Below are positions 8,572 through 16,661 of a DNA stretch of 64,000 nucleotides, in pieces. The translations under genes were made by a program, and so were the position numbers. The notes under the pieces are model-generated. The model ran no database searches. It was not told the origin of the DNA and saw nothing but the letters and a program-made list of their open reading frames with translations. The stretch comes from Akkermansiaceae bacterium UBA2381 (GTDB lineage: Bacteria > Verrucomicrobiota > Verrucomicrobiia > Verrucomicrobiales > DEV007): the NCBI GenBank assembly GCA_002344215.1, contig DDSV01000051.1, positions 126,023-190,022 of the forward strand, in the 5' to 3' direction. Position 1 is the stretch's first letter. Every line of letters begins with the position of its first letter.

Positions 8572-9567
8572 TTGAAACCGATTCTTTTTACTCCGGCTGT
8601 GCTCATCGCTTTTCTGTTCTCCTTCATTCACCCGGGGGCAGCGGCCGACCTCCCCGGTTCCAAAGATCCTGCCGGTCTAAAGCGATATGAAGGAACGCGG
8701 ACTACCTTCTACGAAGAGAATGCCTTTGATACCTACGACCTTCCCCTCGGTAAACTCACGCAACGAAGTTCTGCCGGAGTGACCTTTGAGAAGACTCTGC
8801 CGGTTGAAGGCAAAATCACCAAAGTCACTTACGTTGGAGACAATCCCGATCGCACGGCGCTTGAAGTCTTCAGGAATTACCAGAGCGAACTGGCGGCGGG
8901 CGGCTGGGAGATCCTGTGGGAAGGAACGGGCGATGAGTTAAGCCCCGGGAAAGGAATTCTGTTTCATTCGCTCTATGCCAACCGGCCGGGTGGAACTTTC
9001 GCCATCAGTCACCCGGGAGCCCGATACCTCGCGGCGCGGAAAGGCTCGGCTCACCTGACCCTCTTCGTCGCCAACTACAAGGCCGGCACGGTAAGTCCGA
9101 AGAGCCTTCAACCCGAGGCGGGAGTGCCGGTCATCGCTCTCGATTTGATTGAATCGAAGCCCATGGAAGAAAACATGGTTCTGGTCAAAGCCGAGGAGAT
9201 GGCGTCAGGCATCAGCGGGCAGGGCAGCGTAAATCTCTACGGTTTCCTTTTTGATACCGGATCAGCTTCTCTAAAGCCAGAGTCAGATCCCACCCTCGGA
9301 GAGGTCGTAAAGCTCCTGCAATCCGATCCCGCGCTTCGCCTGCTGGTAGTCGGCCATACGGATAGCGTGGGACAGTTCTCTGACAACATCGAACTATCGA
9401 GTGATCGCGCCGCTTCCGTGGTGTCGGCTCTGGTTAAGCGTCTTCCGGATGCCGCGTCACGGCTAACTCCCTGCGGAGTCGGTTACCAGTGTCCCATTGC
9501 GAGCAATAGTAGCGAAGAAGGTCGCGCCAAAAATCGCCGCGTTGCTCTGGTCAAAGTGGAGAACTGA
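8572..9567 (+). CDS. DUF4892-OmpA fusion outer-membrane protein
   Basis: The frame begins with a TTG at 8572, giving MKPILFTPAVLIAFLFSFIHPGAAA as signal peptide. No ATG fits better, and the signal supports the TTG. Residues about 25-195 follow the DUF4892 pattern (YEGTRTTFYEENAFDTYDLP, LEVFRNYQSELAAGGWEI, YLAARKGSAHLTLFVA). Residues about 215-331 form an OmpA C-terminal peptidoglycan-binding domain (YGFLFDTGSASLKPES, LLVVGHTDSVG, EEGRAKNRRVALVKV). The known two-domain family is envelope-associated. The OmpA domain should bind diaminopimelate-containing peptidoglycan. This gene sits upstream of an L,D-transpeptidase gene, so both concern the cell envelope. Confidence 0.85.
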   Translation: MKPILFTPAVLIAFLFSFIHPGAAADLPGSKDPAGLKRYEGTRTTFYEENAFDTYDLPLGKLTQRSSAGVTFEKTLPVEGKITKVTYVGDNPDRTALEVFRNYQSELAAGGWEILWEGTGDELSPGKGILFHSLYANRPGGTFAISHPGARYLAARKGSAHLTLFVANYKAGTVSPKSLQPEAGVPVIALDLIESKPMEENMVLVKAEEMASGISGQGSVNLYGFLFDTGSASLKPESDPTLGEVVKLLQSDPALRLLVVGHTDSVGQFSDNIELSSDRAASVVSALVKRLPDAASRLTPCGVGYQCPIASNSSEEGRAKNRRVALVKVEN

Positions 9568-9719
9568 AGGTGCGGCAATCACCCGAAAAGTGAACGGGCA
9601 GGCAGGTGCTGGCGGGCTTTTGGCGGAATAGGTTTGTCCCGCAAGAAATATCAGAAACGGAAGGGAGCCTAAAAAGAAACACTTGCCTTCGAGGGTGGTT
9701 TTGCACATAGGTTCCCTCC

Positions 9720-10238
9720 ATGAGATTTTTTGGATTTATCCCGCTAGTTATCACGGCCGCCATTTTCCTGAGTTCTTCTCCCGTTGAAGGTCAGGATGGT
9801 CCCTTGTCCCGCTTTTTCTCGGGAGAGAAGTCATCGAACCAGGCAAAGTCCGGCAGTGAAACCCGGGAGCGCAGTCGCTCGGTCTTCGGTGGAGCGAAAC
9901 GGGTTGAAATCAACCTGACCTCCCAAACGCTCCGCGCTTACGAAGGCAATCGCCTTGTCATGAAAACCCGCATCAGTTCCGGACGGAACAATGCCACCCC
10001 GACGGGCAACTTTAGAGCAGGATGGAAGAACGCCGATCACTACTCCAGCCTCTACCATAACGCCCCGATGCCCTGGAGCGTTCAGGTTAGCGGCAATATC
10101 TTTGTCCACGGGTTCACTTCGGTTCCCGATTACCCCGCTTCCCACGGTTGCATTCGCGTTCCCATTACCGGGAGCAATCCCGCCAAGCGCTTTTTCAACT
10201 GGGTGGACCCGGGTACTCCCATCCGGATCGCTTATTGA
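9720..10238 (+). CDS. L,D-transpeptidase (YkuD family), short form
   Basis: The 172-residue product has a signal peptide (residues 1-24, ending SSPVEG) and then a linker of Ser/Arg-rich sequence. The YkuD domain starts near residue 60 (KRVEINLTSQTLRAYEGN). The active-site segment IFVHGFTSVPDYPASHGCIRVP has His-130 and the nucleophile Cys-144. Such enzymes form 3-3 cross-links in peptidoglycan or attach proteins to it; which one here is not known. It follows the DUF4892-OmpA gene after about 150 bp with no clear terminator, so the two may be coregulated. Confidence 0.86.
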   Translation: MRFFGFIPLVITAAIFLSSSPVEGQDGPLSRFFSGEKSSNQAKSGSETRERSRSVFGGAKRVEINLTSQTLRAYEGNRLVMKTRISSGRNNATPTGNFRAGWKNADHYSSLYHNAPMPWSVQVSGNIFVHGFTSVPDYPASHGCIRVPITGSNPAKRFFNWVDPGTPIRIAY

Positions 10239-10309
10239 GTGACTGAGGTGACCAGGTTCTCGGGTCGGCTCCCGGATGTAGATTCCCGGAGCTGACCCCC
10301 TTGCGATGA

Positions 10310-10339
10310 TTTAAGACTGCAGCGTTTAAGACTGCAGCG
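10310..10339. repeat. 15-bp tandem duplication
   Basis: The unit tttaagactgcagcg occurs twice in direct tandem with no mismatch, in the 206-bp space between the L,D-transpeptidase gene and the convergent thioredoxin gene. It has no obvious function. The same gap holds an 'aggag...ctcct' hairpin near 10425-10444, without a T-run. Confidence 0.7.
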
Positions 10340-10444
10340 GTTCCGCGATGCACCATGGGCGGATGGACTTGCAATGCCGTCCGTGCAGCCTTTTTCGGAG
10401 GGCGGCTTCTGCTTCTGCGTCGTGGAGGAGGTGTTCTCCTCCGT

Positions 10445-11365
10445 CTAGACACTCTTGGGTAATTTCGAAATGGCCTCCTCGATACCACTCAGGAAACTTT
10501 CCACACTCTCGGTTCGCTGAATGGTTTCCCGCGTTCCCTTGGCGCCATTCGTCAGGAAGATGGTTGGATACCCGCTGACTCCAAACTCGGTTGCCAGTTC
10601 CTGGTTTCGTTCCTTCACTTTAGCGTTCTGACTTTTGCGTTCAGGGAAGTCGACCATCAGCAGAACGAGATTCTTATCCGCAAAATCGCTGAACTCAGAG
10701 GTCTTGTGGATGGTCTTTTCCAGCATCTTGCAGGGAGGGCACCAGTCCGAGCCGGTGAAAAGTACGTATACCGGCAATCCCAGCGCTTTTGATTCGGCAA
10801 ATGCCGCATCAGGGTCTTCGTGCCATTCGGCCCGTCGAATCTTCTGCTGCTGCGGGGCGGATTCCGGTTCTTTTGTACCTGCGGTATTATGCTGTGACTG
10901 AAGGGCAACCACTGTCTCGACCGATTCGTCGGGCAGTTCGATGAGATCCAGTTGATCCTTCGTGCTTAGCTGAGCGATTGAGATCAGAAAAGCCTTCCCA
11001 TCAGCATCTCGCTTGAAGGCAATCAATTCGCCTTCTTTGCCAATGATGGTGCCGCTGATAGAACGTCCGGTCGAGTTGGTAATTACCCGTGATAGCGGAA
11101 ATTGGCTCTTCTTGACGCTCTCAATGTCGGAGTCCGATGAGGCTGGGGAAGCGGCGTTTCGGGAATCTATATCACTGACCGTTCCCGCACCTATCGATTC
11201 CTCCGGAAGCGAGATTTCTTTTCCGTCAGGCTTCAGGTCCGATTGCAGAGCGGGCGGATTACATCCACCGAGGTAGATCATCCCGACCATTAGGGAGAGG
11301 GCGGTCACCGCACTGAGGGTGAAGCGATACCGGACGTCAATAGATTGATCAGAATAAGACTTCAT
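10445..11365 (-). CDS. Thioredoxin-fold lipoprotein with SHD1-like domain
   Basis: The 306-residue product has an N-terminal membrane segment ending in a lipobox (YLGGC, Cys-35). A Ser/Asp-rich linker follows. Residues about 92-145 (SRVITNSTGRSISGTIIG ... FLISIAQLSTKDQLDLIEL) resemble the SHD1-like beta domain common in Planctomycetes and Verrucomicrobia. Residues about 180-300 are a thioredoxin domain with active site CPPC at 209-212 (GSDWCPPCKMLE) and the cis-Pro segment SGYPTIFL. This matches the thioredoxin_7-type periplasmic proteins. It probably handles disulfides of exported proteins. The 457 bp upstream of it hold only a weak small frame. Confidence 0.82.
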   Translation of the reverse strand: MKSYSDQSIDVRYRFTLSAVTALSLMVGMIYLGGCNPPALQSDLKPDGKEISLPEESIGAGTVSDIDSRNAASPASSDSDIESVKKSQFPLSRVITNSTGRSISGTIIGKEGELIAFKRDADGKAFLISIAQLSTKDQLDLIELPDESVETVVALQSQHNTAGTKEPESAPQQQKIRRAEWHEDPDAAFAESKALGLPVYVLFTGSDWCPPCKMLEKTIHKTSEFSDFADKNLVLLMVDFPERKSQNAKVKERNQELATEFGVSGYPTIFLTNGAKGTRETIQRTESVESFLSGIEEAISKLPKSV

Positions 11366-11578
11366 GACTTCCTTGGATGTTCTAGCACGGAATCAGGTTC
11401 CCAATCCAGCACTTTTTCGGCGTCCCGAGTTTCTGCACTCCGTTCGCCGAGTGAGTTGATTGCATATTCATTCCGAAGAGGAATGATAAAACAAAGATCT
11501 ATAGTCCGTTACACCCGCACTCAGGCAGTTGTCGAACCTTCGCGAAACCGTGCGATACCCTGGCTTCGTTATTGCGCT

Positions 11579-11728
11579 TTAGTATCCTTTCGCCGCCGCC
11601 ACCTGATATCGCATCCCGAATCCGGAGAAATTGGATGTGCCGAGACAACCCAGTGCCAGGAAAAACATTCCGACTCGTCGTTTCCCTACCATGACCAATG
11701 CCAGCATCATGGCAGCGGCTCCGGTCAT
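11579..11728 (-). CDS. Possible 49-residue hydrophobic small protein
   Basis: Within the 11366-11822 gap a short frame from ATG 11728 to TAA at 11579 encodes 49 residues, with MTGAAAMMLALVMV and MFFLALGCLG as candidate membrane segments. The frame continues upstream without a stop to about 11810 and passes a good AGGAGG placed before a non-ATG codon (ATT), so the true start is unclear. The overlapping longer frames look like noise. I list it because of its hydrophobic composition; it may be chance. Nothing else is visible in this gap. Confidence 0.25.
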   Translation of the reverse strand: MTGAAAMMLALVMVGKRRVGMFFLALGCLGTSNFSGFGMRYQVAAAKGY

Positions 11729-11822
11729 ACCAGTGAGGAGATAACCCAACCCGTCGCAAAGGCCAAGAAAGAGAATGCCTGCCGACCTCCTGTTTTTCCC
11801 GGGTCTCCGCTATCCGGCTTTC

Positions 11823-12632
11823 CTACCGCCGTTCCAAGGTCTGATCCAGCATGCGGTTGTAGATCTGCTGTCGCTCCTGCATCCCCAGCCCTCGATTGCG
11901 ATACTCGTACATTTTTACGTTGATCCCCTCCCTTTGCTCGACAGACAAACGTGAGATCTTTGAGACGACTTCGGGCGGGATGATCTGATTGTCGCCATAG
12001 CCGTCCGCCTTGAAGCCCTCCCGGATGTTGCGGGCCGCGTTGCGGGCGTCAGTCAGCTGATCCGGCGTGAGCACCCGCGGGTCCGGACCTCCATGGGGAC
12101 CGGTTCCGCCTCCCGGTGATCCATTGCCGATCCGGCCGGATCCCGTCGTGCCGGCGCTCCCTTTCGGGGGCGGAGGAGCTTTTTCATAGCGGACCGTGAA
12201 GATCTCGCTTCCTCCCGCCAGCTTGATCCTCGCCGTGAGAGTCTCGATATCGGACAGATTGCCCTTTACCTCCACCAGTTGCCAGCCCTCGGGGCTTACT
12301 CCATTCCGGGAGACCACGGAGGTCCTGTTGGTCTCCCGGTCGAGGAGGGTGGCGACGGGCTCGTTATCGATCCGGGCAACCCCCGTGATAATGAGGGATT
12401 GGGAAAGGTCGAGGGTCCGGAGGAAGGGCGAGTGCTGCCTGAGGGGCGCAAAGTGGTTGGGATTCACCTGATCCGGGAGGTAAGACGCCGTTTCCGATTC
12501 CCTGGCGGTGCCGGATCCGGGACTCTGCGCCTTCATCGCAACCGGCCCGAGGAGAAAGCCGGCGGCCACGGCACAGAGCGGAATCAGGCGGTGAGGGGTC
12601 GTGATCACGTTGGATCCATTCTGCCTCCTCAT
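11823..12632 (-). CDS. Secreted protein with unknown role, possibly PilP-like segment
   Basis: The 269-residue product has an N-terminal signal segment (residues about 15-36, LIPLCAVAAGFLLGPVAMKAQ). A beta-rich part (LDLSQSLIITGVARIDNEPVATLLDRETN, then GWQLVEVKG, then LTARIKLAGGSEIFTVRYE) recalls the small beta domain of PilP/GspC-type periplasmic proteins. That is a pattern impression only. A Pro/Gly-rich linker (residues about 155-185) separates it from a charged helical C-terminus (residues about 195-269, EQREGINVKMYEYRNRGL). I cannot name the family. There are no clear operon partners. Confidence 0.6.
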   Translation of the reverse strand: MRRQNGSNVITTPHRLIPLCAVAAGFLLGPVAMKAQSPGSGTARESETASYLPDQVNPNHFAPLRQHSPFLRTLDLSQSLIITGVARIDNEPVATLLDRETNRTSVVSRNGVSPEGWQLVEVKGNLSDIETLTARIKLAGGSEIFTVRYEKAPPPPKGSAGTTGSGRIGNGSPGGGTGPHGGPDPRVLTPDQLTDARNAARNIREGFKADGYGDNQIIPPEVVSKISRLSVEQREGINVKMYEYRNRGLGMQERQQIYNRMLDQTLERR

Positions 12633-12843
12633 TCCGGATGGATCGAGTCACGGATTCGCGGGTGCTGATTGCCGGGGAGTGAAGGAAAAGCTAGCGACCG
12701 GCCCATCACCCGGGCTCAAAAGGTCTAACCTGGGGCTACCTGCGCGAGCCGTGCATATATTGTCTTTATCTGCCGGGATTCTATTTTTCGCTTGACTTTT
12801 CAAGGGCGTTCGAATCAGGTGGTATTTTATAAATTATTTTCCT

Positions 12844-13752
12844 ATGAAGGGCATCACCATATCAGCAGTTGTCATCTCAGGGTTCCTTCTCAGCCTTGCA
12901 GACCTTGCAGAAGCAGGGGATTGGGGCAAAAACCCCAAGGCCGTAACCTACGAGGAAACCTCCCTCCTAAAGGGTGATTTCGAGGTCACGCTGGGCAAGA
13001 CCTGGCTGGACGGGGAACTGGGTGGAACACCCGACGAGCTGGATACTTATTCCGGCGAATTGCAGTTGGGAATGGATATTGGAGATCATTATTTCGCCCA
13101 ATTTGACCTCCTTGGTGAAAAAACGGATGCGAGGGACGGCTATCAACACGGTTATGCCTTCGCGGGGCACCTGATGCGCCGCAACTCAGACGCCGGAGGC
13201 TTGGGCGTTTTCGGGGGAACGCTGACGACTGATCAGGACAATGGAACGACCGATACTTCGAATCGTTATTTCTTCGGCCTTGAGGGTCAGGTCTATCGCC
13301 AGAATGCGACTTTCTTCGGTCAGGTCGGCTACCTCGACGGTACGGGCGGCAGTGACGATGACGGTGAAGATTCCATCCGTGAGGCGGTGTTTGCCCGGGG
13401 TGGTGTCCAATATTTCCTGAACGAGGACCTGATGATTGAGGCCGAAGTTTCGGGCGCCTTCGGAAAGATGGATGATGACGCTCCTCCGCTTGAGGATGCG
13501 GAAGTGATTGCCTGGGGGGTAAAGGCTGAAAAGCGCCTCACCAACTATTTGTCCGGGGCGATCGGATATCAGGGAGCGGAATACTTTCAGGATGAGGAGA
13601 ATGACCGGCTCAACGAGCACGTTGCTTACCTTTCCTTCACGGTTCTTTTCGATCAGGACACACTCCAGGCCCGCAGTCGTAAGAGCACAAGTCTGGACAC
13701 ACCCCAAATACTCCGTTGGTCCGCTCAGACCGGCGGACCACTTGAGGATTAA
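12844..13752 (+). CDS. Outer-membrane beta-barrel-like protein (GDWGK type)
   Basis: The 302-residue product has a signal peptide with likely cleavage after Ala-24 (DLAEA/GDWGKNPK). The mature chain is an alternation of amphipathic strands with many Gly, Asp and aromatic residues (YFAQFDLLGEKTD, NRYFFGLEGQVY, ATFFGQVGYLDG). This fits a transmembrane beta-barrel or a barrel-like outer-membrane protein. The C-terminus is not a standard barrel end: it has about 30 polar residues after the last strand-like segment (AYLSFTVLFDQ). The first mature residues GDWGKxP are shared with the protein encoded at 14583-15425. A terminator follows. Confidence 0.7.
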   Translation: MKGITISAVVISGFLLSLADLAEAGDWGKNPKAVTYEETSLLKGDFEVTLGKTWLDGELGGTPDELDTYSGELQLGMDIGDHYFAQFDLLGEKTDARDGYQHGYAFAGHLMRRNSDAGGLGVFGGTLTTDQDNGTTDTSNRYFFGLEGQVYRQNATFFGQVGYLDGTGGSDDDGEDSIREAVFARGGVQYFLNEDLMIEAEVSGAFGKMDDDAPPLEDAEVIAWGVKAEKRLTNYLSGAIGYQGAEYFQDEENDRLNEHVAYLSFTVLFDQDTLQARSRKSTSLDTPQILRWSAQTGGPLED

Positions 13753-13776
13753 TCCACCGTTTAGATTCCTTCAGGG

Positions 13777-13814
13777 AACGGGTTGCCGCCTCAGGGTTGT
13801 GACCCGTTTTTTTT
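13777..13814 (+). terminator. Intrinsic terminator after the barrel gene
   Basis: A stem aacgggt / acccgtt with an 18-nt loop is followed directly by eight or more T's on the plus strand. It lies 24 bp after the stop codon of the 12844-13752 gene. Confidence 0.75.
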
Positions 13815-13959
13815 GGGTCGCTGACACCCTTGGATCAGGGGTTCGAAAGGCAAAGTAATCCGTTGTCTCATCCCCCCTCCATCAAGCGATTGCCGATCTT
13901 CATTTAAAGCTTCATGCGATCGGATGGGAAAGATCGGAGGCATTCAGTTTCCTACCACA

Positions 13960-14158
13960 TCACATCACATCAAAGGAGAAATAGGTGCCGTTTGGTTTCG
14001 GGTCGTAACCAAGGATTGCGAGGGCCTTTTCGGTGCTGAAGGGGGACTCGTTTCGCTGGTATGATTCGGGATGTTCGGCCAGTTTGTTTTTAGAAAATCC
14101 TTAATCGTGATGATCCCGGGATCAACACTGGTCAGCAAGATTAAATGTCTCGAAACCC
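13960..14158 (-). pseudogene. Decayed NAD-dependent epimerase C-terminal fragment
   Basis: Reading the minus strand from about 14158 to a stop at 13960 across three frames gives a clear ghost of the C-terminus of an NAD(P)-dependent epimerase/dehydratase. It comprises FETFNLADQC, then (after one frame change) DPGIITIKDFLKTNWP, then (after a second change) EHPESYQRNESPFSTEKA followed by LAILGYDPK. The final part matches the family's 'FSTEKA..LLGYEP' ending. At least two frame changes and a TGA make it non-functional. The rest of the gene is not visible to the right. Short open segments in 14159-14500 could be more debris, unrecognised. Confidence 0.6.
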
Positions 14159-14501
14159 GTGTTGAGATCCATCTCCAGCGATCGGGTTCTTCGACGTCGA
14201 TTTTGCTACCTCAACGGGACGGACGGCGCTTCCTCACTAAGCAGGCCCAGTGAGAAGGTCCGCCGTTTTACATAGTTGGCGAAGGTGATCGCGAGGCGGA
14301 AGCGGAGATAGGTGTCGAGGTCACTGAACTGTCGGATCTTTCAGGATACTACCCCGGTGCCTCCAGTGCAATTGGCATGGTAGATGGCGAAATGCCGTGG
14401 CGGCGACAACCGGTCAAATACGACTTTACTGTGGAGAATCCGAATTCGCGATCAGCTGCAAAAGAGGGAGATTCCTGATGGAATCCGTGTCCATCGCTGC
14501 A
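14159..14501. other. Gene-poor stretch with unrecognised debris
   Basis: Several short minus-strand open segments, for example one reading IRQFSDLDTYLRFRLAITFA, are protein-like but broken by stops. I could not place them in a family. They may be remnants of a larger lost region together with the epimerase fragment. No RNA gene is visible. Confidence 0.3.
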
Positions 14502-14536
14502 AAAAAAATCGCCTTCCGGGAAGACGGAAGGCGATA
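14502..14536 (-). terminator. Strong intrinsic terminator
   Basis: A perfect 10-bp stem (atcgccttcc / ggaaggcgat) with an 8-nt loop is followed on the minus strand by eight T's. It lies 47 bp past the stop codon of the beta-barrel gene at 14583-15425 and should end its transcript. Confidence 0.88.
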
Positions 14537-14582
14537 TGTCAGACGAGCCCGGGAGCTTCGTCAGTTTGGCGGAGAAGCGAAA

Positions 14583-15425
14583 CTAGAAGGTCACGCTGAT
14601 GGAAACACCTCCGTGAAGATCGTCACCGTCGGGAATGCTGGGGGCGAGGTTGACCGGATTGAAGATGCTGGTGAAGCTGCTTTGATTGTTGAAGCCGATG
14701 TATGGCGTAAGGGTGGTCCGGCAGTTCAGTTGGATCGGAAGAGAGGCGGTCAGGTAATAGTGATTCCAGCCGCGGATCGCGGTAACGCTGCCACCGAACA
14801 TGTCCACATAACCGACCCCGCCGGCAAGGACGAGGGAAATGTTATCCGTCAAACCGATCGACTTCTCCAATCCTACGTTTCCGTAGAATCCGAGGTCCGG
14901 AGAGCCGATAAGCGGGGAGCCTTCTTCGAGGTAGTAGTTTGCGGAACCCACGAGCGTGGCAAAACCCAGATCACGGCTGAAGCCGAGGCTGACTTCGCCG
15001 ACTCCGTCCCCGACGGGAAATCCGCCAACCGGGAGCGGGTTGAATCCTTCAGGGAAACTGTGATAGGTGTACTTCAGATTAAAATCAAATCCGGCAAAAG
15101 TTCCCAGATCGGCGTCGGCGTAAAGTCTAAGGGTATCAAAGCCCAAACCAAAGAAGCTCGAATCAAAGCTGTTGATGTAGAGCGCTCCGATGGTCACCGG
15201 CACGGCAAGCTTGTCGAAGGTGTAATTGACGTCCGCATAAAGGCTGCTGTCGGCCACGTGGAATCCGCGGTAGTAGTAGTCGGACATGTAACCGACGGTG
15301 ATTTCTCCGCCGAGGTCGATGCACTCTTCGATCGGGGCTTTTCCCACGGGGGCTTTTCCCCAGTCTCCGGCGATTGCGCCCAACGTCAGGGTGGAGAGGA
15401 GAGTGATCAGGAGTGCTTTCGTCAT
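14583..15425 (-). CDS. Outer-membrane beta-barrel protein (GDWGK type)
   Basis: The 280-residue product has a signal peptide cut after Ala-19 (LTLGAIA/GDWGKAP). The mature part has many strand-like segments (EITVGYMSDYYYRGFHV, LYADVNYTF, FNLKYTYHSF, ATLVGSANYYLEE, YLTASLPIQL) and ends with GVSISVTF. The terminal Phe is the classical signal for BAM-dependent outer-membrane insertion. The opening 'YMSDYYYRGFHVADSS' resembles the TorF/putative-porin style seen in other Gram-negative bacteria. The likely role is an outer-membrane channel or surface protein. It shares its mature N-terminus with the protein at 12844-13752 but little else by eye. Confidence 0.8.
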   Translation of the reverse strand: MTKALLITLLSTLTLGAIAGDWGKAPVGKAPIEECIDLGGEITVGYMSDYYYRGFHVADSSLYADVNYTFDKLAVPVTIGALYINSFDSSFFGLGFDTLRLYADADLGTFAGFDFNLKYTYHSFPEGFNPLPVGGFPVGDGVGEVSLGFSRDLGFATLVGSANYYLEEGSPLIGSPDLGFYGNVGLEKSIGLTDNISLVLAGGVGYVDMFGGSVTAIRGWNHYYLTASLPIQLNCRTTLTPYIGFNNQSSFTSIFNPVNLAPSIPDGDDLHGGVSISVTF

Positions 15426-15735
15426 AACGGTTTGGAAATCAATGATTTAAAAAGTAGTCAAATAATAGGCATTCTATAGAACCCTCGACTTGTCTAACAG
15501 GAAGGATGCCAACTGAGGCCAGTATAATCACCACGCATAGGACAGTCACCCGTTAGTTGCCACCGATTCCCTCATAGGCAAGTTGAAATTGTCAGAATTC
15601 ATACCGCGATTTCGGCCCGGTGCTGACCGCCGCCGGCGGGAACTCTCCTCTTTCAGCGGAGGGTGTAATCCTCGCAAAAATATTGATCTCATCCATCGGG
15701 ACAGCCAATCAAGGAAACGATCAGCCCTCTTCCGT

Positions 15736-16571
15736 TCAACGGCGTTTGACTTCACCTTCGTGGTTTGCGCTGCCGGAAGATGAACTCCGAACAAAGGAAC
15801 GCCGGTCCTTCGAGAGGGTAAACGAGTTGGTATCGTTCGCGCTCCATTCAAACCCGACCGTATCTTCGCCCTTAATCGTGTACGAGCGCTCCATTATCTC
15901 CCTGCCATCGGAGGATACCGTGGCTTTTCTTTGATCGAAGGAAATTTCCACAAAGCCGTTCTGTCCCTTCCAGGTCAAAATGTGGCTCAGAAGCCACCCG
16001 GCCAGACCGTCAGGGTCCGAACTCTGTTGAAGGCGTTCAAGCCGCTGCAGCTCTGAACGAACCGCGACAGCAGCTTCCAGTTCACGAGAACGGGTGTAAT
16101 CCTCAATCATTACTTTCAAGTCCCGCAAATACTGTTCGTTGACCGGAGCCTGAACCCGTTGCAATTCCTCAGAGTAGTCCTGTTTCAGGTCAACCAGCTT
16201 CGGGCTTTCAGTTTTTACTTCTTCCGTCACTCCCTCGACCCCATCCAGAATCTTAAGTTCATTGCTTACCGCCAGGGATGAGTCGAGGTCCCTGGCCGGG
16301 CATATCCGTCAATCATCAACTCAAGATCACGGCGATAGCGCTCTTTCACCGGCTTCACCGCTTTCTCAATCTGCTCCTCGTAAAGCCTCTTTCGAGCTCC
16401 CAGATTTTCAGGCAGGGGCGCACCGGGATTTGATTGTTCCTCGCTGAAAACCTGGGTTTCCCAAAGGATGCAGGCGAGTATCGCCGCGATGATGCTCCTG
16501 ATGAAGATACCTGTTTCTGATTGCATCGGAGCAGTGTTACTGATTCCGGATTTTACTGTCAAGCGATTCAC
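15736..16571 (-). pseudogene. Frameshifted secreted coiled-coil repeat protein
   Basis: Two frames together make one gene. The upstream part starts near ATG 16571 (a signal-like IIAAILACILWETQVFS follows) and reads to YRRDLELMIDGYARPG before losing frame. The downstream part begins in another frame with DLDSSLAVSNELKILDG and continues to a stop at 15736. Joined at the GGG at 16290-16292, the chain has two similar copies of one helical unit: YRRDLELMIDGYARPGDL aligns with YLRDLKVMIEDYTRSREL. Loss of one G from a run of four would explain it. This helical unit (Y..DL..m...y...eLe.A.av..El..l) is common in secreted Verrucomicrobial proteins of unknown role. It may be a real pseudogene or a sequencing error. 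Confidence 0.7.
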
Positions 16572-16661
16572 AATCGCCCCGGTAGAGGAGAGTGACCTCC
16601 TCGCCGTATCGTTCGATGCGGTATCCCCGGTCCGGAATCAGCACGGGTTTTGACGCGTCAA

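Noticed and set aside
14159..14460. Possible remnant of a transposase end (segments like TVKSYLTGCRRHGI)
   Set aside because: The similarity to an IS66-type C-terminus is only a loose impression; frames are broken and no inverted repeat was found.
14397..15479. Plus-strand open frame of 360 codons
   Set aside because: It is antisense to the barrel protein ending in SISVTF, which has a signal peptide and a matching terminator.
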